From Bacillus pseudomycoides DSM 12442 (GTDB taxonomy: Bacteria; Bacillota; Bacilli; Bacillales; Bacillaceae_G), in the NCBI RefSeq assembly GCF_000161455.1, contig NZ_CM000745.1, forward strand, positions 2,485,890 to 2,511,518: a DNA stretch of 25,629 nt, in the 5' to 3' direction. A program made the translations under genes and the position numbers. Of this stretch, positions 23,546 through 25,629 are shown in pieces. Positions within the stretch are counted from its first letter, which is position 1. The number at the start of each line of letters is the position of its first letter. The notes below the pieces were generated by a model. The model had not been told where the DNA came from, made no database searches, and saw only the letters and a list, made by a program, of their open reading frames with translations.

Positions 23546-25457
23546 GCGTATTCTTTATGAAACTAATGTGATTCAGGAAATCGGTCAAGTAGATAAAGGA
23601 AGCACACAAACAGATTCGATGGAGTTAGAAAAGCAACGTGGTATTACAATTAAAGCATCTGTCGTTTCATTTTTTATAAATGATCTGAAGGTAAATGTAA
23701 TTGACACACCCGGCCATGCGGATTTTATTGCCGAAGTGGAGCGATCTTTTCGTGTTCTAGATGGAGCCGTTTTAGTTATATCTGCAGTTGAGGGCATTCA
23801 GGCACAAACCAAAATTTTAATGAGAACTCTGCAGAAACTGCGCATTCCGACCATACTATTCGTCAATAAAATTGATCGGAGTGGTGCCCAAACTACTAAA
23901 GTGATACAACAAATACGGGAAATGCTTACCAATCAAGTACTTCCATTATATAAAGTGAAAAATGAAGGGACAAAAGATGCATGTATGATTCAAAATGAAG
24001 TACATGCTGATGTATATGATGAATATATTGAACTTCTAGCAACACATGATGAATCGTTACTTGAATCCTATGTAAATGGCGAAGTATTAACTACAGCCAC
24101 TTTAAGAAATGAATTATGGGATCAAATTCAGCATGCAACTGTATATCCAATCTTTTTCGGTTCGGCAATGACTGGAATAGGAATCACTGAATTACTCGAA
24201 GGTATCTCAGTAATGATTCCCAAAAATAATTGTGACAATGATATAAATACACCTTTATCTGGGATTATTTTTAAAATCGAAAGAGAACTTACCGGGGAAA
24301 AAATTGCTTACGTACGAATATTCTCAGGCTGTTTACACGTAAGAAAATATGTTGATATTAATCGAAAACAAAGTGACTTAAAGACCCTTTCACACAAAGA
24401 AAAAATCAAAAAGCTTCATATATTTCATAATGGAAGTGCTATTCAATCCCCTACTGTTGGAACGGGAGAGTTTTGTAAAGTATGGGGGCTTAGCGACATT
24501 AGAATCGGTGACGTGATCGGTGAATGGTCAGATAAAATGAAAGATATTCACTTTGCAGAACCTCAAATGGAAGCTGCAATTGAAGCACGGCCAAAAGGGG
24601 AAAATCACAACCTATATCAAGCACTCGTAGAACTCTCAGAAGAAGATCCACTTATAAAAGTAGTGAAAGATGATATTCACAATGAAATCTATATTCGGCT
24701 TTTTGGTGAAGTTCAAAAAGAAGTGATTGAAACAACTTTACAGGAAAAATATAATTTAAATGTTTCTTTCTCAGACACAAGAATTGTATGTATAGAAAAA
24801 CCAATTGGAATCGGAAATGCACTAGAAATAATGGGTGAAAAGAATAACCCTTTCTATGCAACAATTGGTTTTCACATGAAGCCTAGTGCACCAGGTTCTG
24901 GTATCACTTATAACTTAGAAGTCGAGCTTGGCTCATTGCCTTTAGCATTTCATAAAGCCATTGAAGACACTGTATTCCAAACGTTAAAACAAGGCTTATA
25001 TGGATGGGAAGTCACTGACATTGCCGTAACATTAACCCATACCGGTTATGCAAGTCCCGTAACGACAGCTGGTGATTTTAGAAAACTAACACCTCTTGTC
25101 TTGATGGATGCTTTAAAGCAAGCTGGAACAAATGTATACGAACCAATAAATGAATTTGAATTAACAGTACCAACAAATTCAATTAGCACAGCAATGTATA
25201 AATTATCGGCAATACACGCTACTTTTAAAGACCCTGTACTGCATAACAATTCCTTTTATTTAACAGGAACTCTGCCTATGGCCAAAACGGAAAATTTTAA
25301 GCGCGGCCTACATTCTTTCACTGAAGGCGAAGGTGTTTTTATCGCTAGATCTTGCGGATATAGTAAAATCGAATCAAATTTCCCGTCGCGAAAACGAGTA
25401 GATTATAATCCACTGAATCGAAAAGATTATTTACTACATGTGCTTCGTGCTTATTAA
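23484..25457 (+). CDS. TetM/TetB(P)-like ribosomal protection GTPase
   Basis: Translation factor GTPase of 657 residues, homologous to Tet(M)/TetB(P), which remove tetracycline from the ribosome and resemble EF-G. GTPase motifs are complete: AHVDAGKT (10-17), RGIT, DTPGH (74-78), NKID (128-131) and GSA. The domain IV segment YASPVTTAGDFRKLTP parallels the YSPVSTPADFRMLAP loop of Tet(M) that reaches the drug site. The length is complete. It is distinct in sequence from the mobile tet(M) I remember, and no mobility genes flank it, so it looks like a resident chromosomal homologue; real tetracycline resistance is not certain. No partner gene follows within the window. Confidence 0.92.
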   Translation: MKTINIGIVAHVDAGKTSLTERILYETNVIQEIGQVDKGSTQTDSMELEKQRGITIKASVVSFFINDLKVNVIDTPGHADFIAEVERSFRVLDGAVLVISAVEGIQAQTKILMRTLQKLRIPTILFVNKIDRSGAQTTKVIQQIREMLTNQVLPLYKVKNEGTKDACMIQNEVHADVYDEYIELLATHDESLLESYVNGEVLTTATLRNELWDQIQHATVYPIFFGSAMTGIGITELLEGISVMIPKNNCDNDINTPLSGIIFKIERELTGEKIAYVRIFSGCLHVRKYVDINRKQSDLKTLSHKEKIKKLHIFHNGSAIQSPTVGTGEFCKVWGLSDIRIGDVIGEWSDKMKDIHFAEPQMEAAIEARPKGENHNLYQALVELSEEDPLIKVVKDDIHNEIYIRLFGEVQKEVIETTLQEKYNLNVSFSDTRIVCIEKPIGIGNALEIMGEKNNPFYATIGFHMKPSAPGSGITYNLEVELGSLPLAFHKAIEDTVFQTLKQGLYGWEVTDIAVTLTHTGYASPVTTAGDFRKLTPLVLMDALKQAGTNVYEPINEFELTVPTNSISTAMYKLSAIHATFKDPVLHNNSFYLTGTLPMAKTENFKRGLHSFTEGEGVFIARSCGYSKIESNFPSRKRVDYNPLNRKDYLLHVLRAY

Positions 25458-25547
25458 GTGAAGATACTAGCATGCTCTGTTGTTCCCATAATCAACCTCC
25501 TTTTATACTAATTTGTTAAAAGAAAACAAATTTATCAACTTGAGCAT

Positions 25548-25629
25548 ATAAAGTAAAACTTTAATCAGTGGGGGGTCTCCATCCCCCACTGATTATTAGT
25601 TGAACCAATCGGGCTTTTACGGACAGTTC
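25548..25629. repeat. bcr1-like intergenic repeat, copy C (cut by window end)
   Basis: Begins with ATAAA at 25548 and a perfect 13-base hairpin (arms 25562-25574 and 25583-25595, TAATCAGTGGGGG and its complement). The first 50 bases align with copy B, sharing ATAAAGT, AAACTT, ATCAGTGGG and CACTGAT. The second half lies outside the window, so the closing ATAAA cannot be seen. It may also serve as terminator of the GTPase gene. Confidence 0.65.

Noticed and set aside
23484..25457. Acquired tet(M) on a mobile element
   Set aside because: No integrase, transposase or conjugation genes nearby and the sequence is distinct from remembered Tet(M); a resident chromosomal homologue is more likely.

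Overview
The window looks like chromosomal DNA of a Bacillus cereus group species. It is AT-rich with strong AGGAGG-type ribosome binding sites. It carries a BcII-family metallo-beta-lactamase, an HmoA-type haem monooxygenase, and three copies of a palindromic intergenic repeat bounded by ATAAA (TTTAT on the other strand), which resembles the group-specific bcr1 element. No transposase, phage gene, rRNA, tRNA or CRISPR array was seen.

Region 1 (1-9073) is a beta-lactam response cluster. On the minus strand it has a lipoprotein class B PBP of the PbpC/MecA type (3' end cut by the window), an elongasome-type PBP2a/PbpH-like transpeptidase, and a BcII-like subclass B1 metallo-beta-lactamase. A smaller class B PBP (585 aa) is divergent from the lactamase gene and converges on an ECF sigma/anti-sigma operon resembling SigP/RsiP. 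The lactamase gene and the sigma operon carry the same promoter signature, GGAAC-N18-GTCTAT, which points to one autoregulated sigma regulon including the lactamase. The adjacent PBP is a candidate beta-lactam sensor.

Region 2 (9438-12325) holds hmoA behind a Fur box and an ArsR-type regulator followed by an MFS exporter. Region 3 (12456-15423) holds an unknown membrane protein, a VOC-GNAT-kinase operon, a possible small RNA, and a short zinc-ribbon protein. Region 4 (15461-18172) holds a VWA lipoprotein and a PadR-DUF2812 operon behind a dense array of short palindromes.

Region 5 (18312-21514) is a MoxR ATPase / DUF58 / DUF4129 operon in which the last protein lacks the usual transglutaminase core. 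Region 6 (21533-23061) is a MarR / nitroreductase / ABM-monooxygenase operon with a nested palindromic operator, a typical quinone or electrophile response arrangement. Region 7 (23104-25457) is a TetM/TetB(P)-like ribosomal protection GTPase preceded by a short upstream ORF that overlaps its start. The window ends inside a third repeat copy.

All functions are inferred from motifs and remembered family sequences. No database search was possible.
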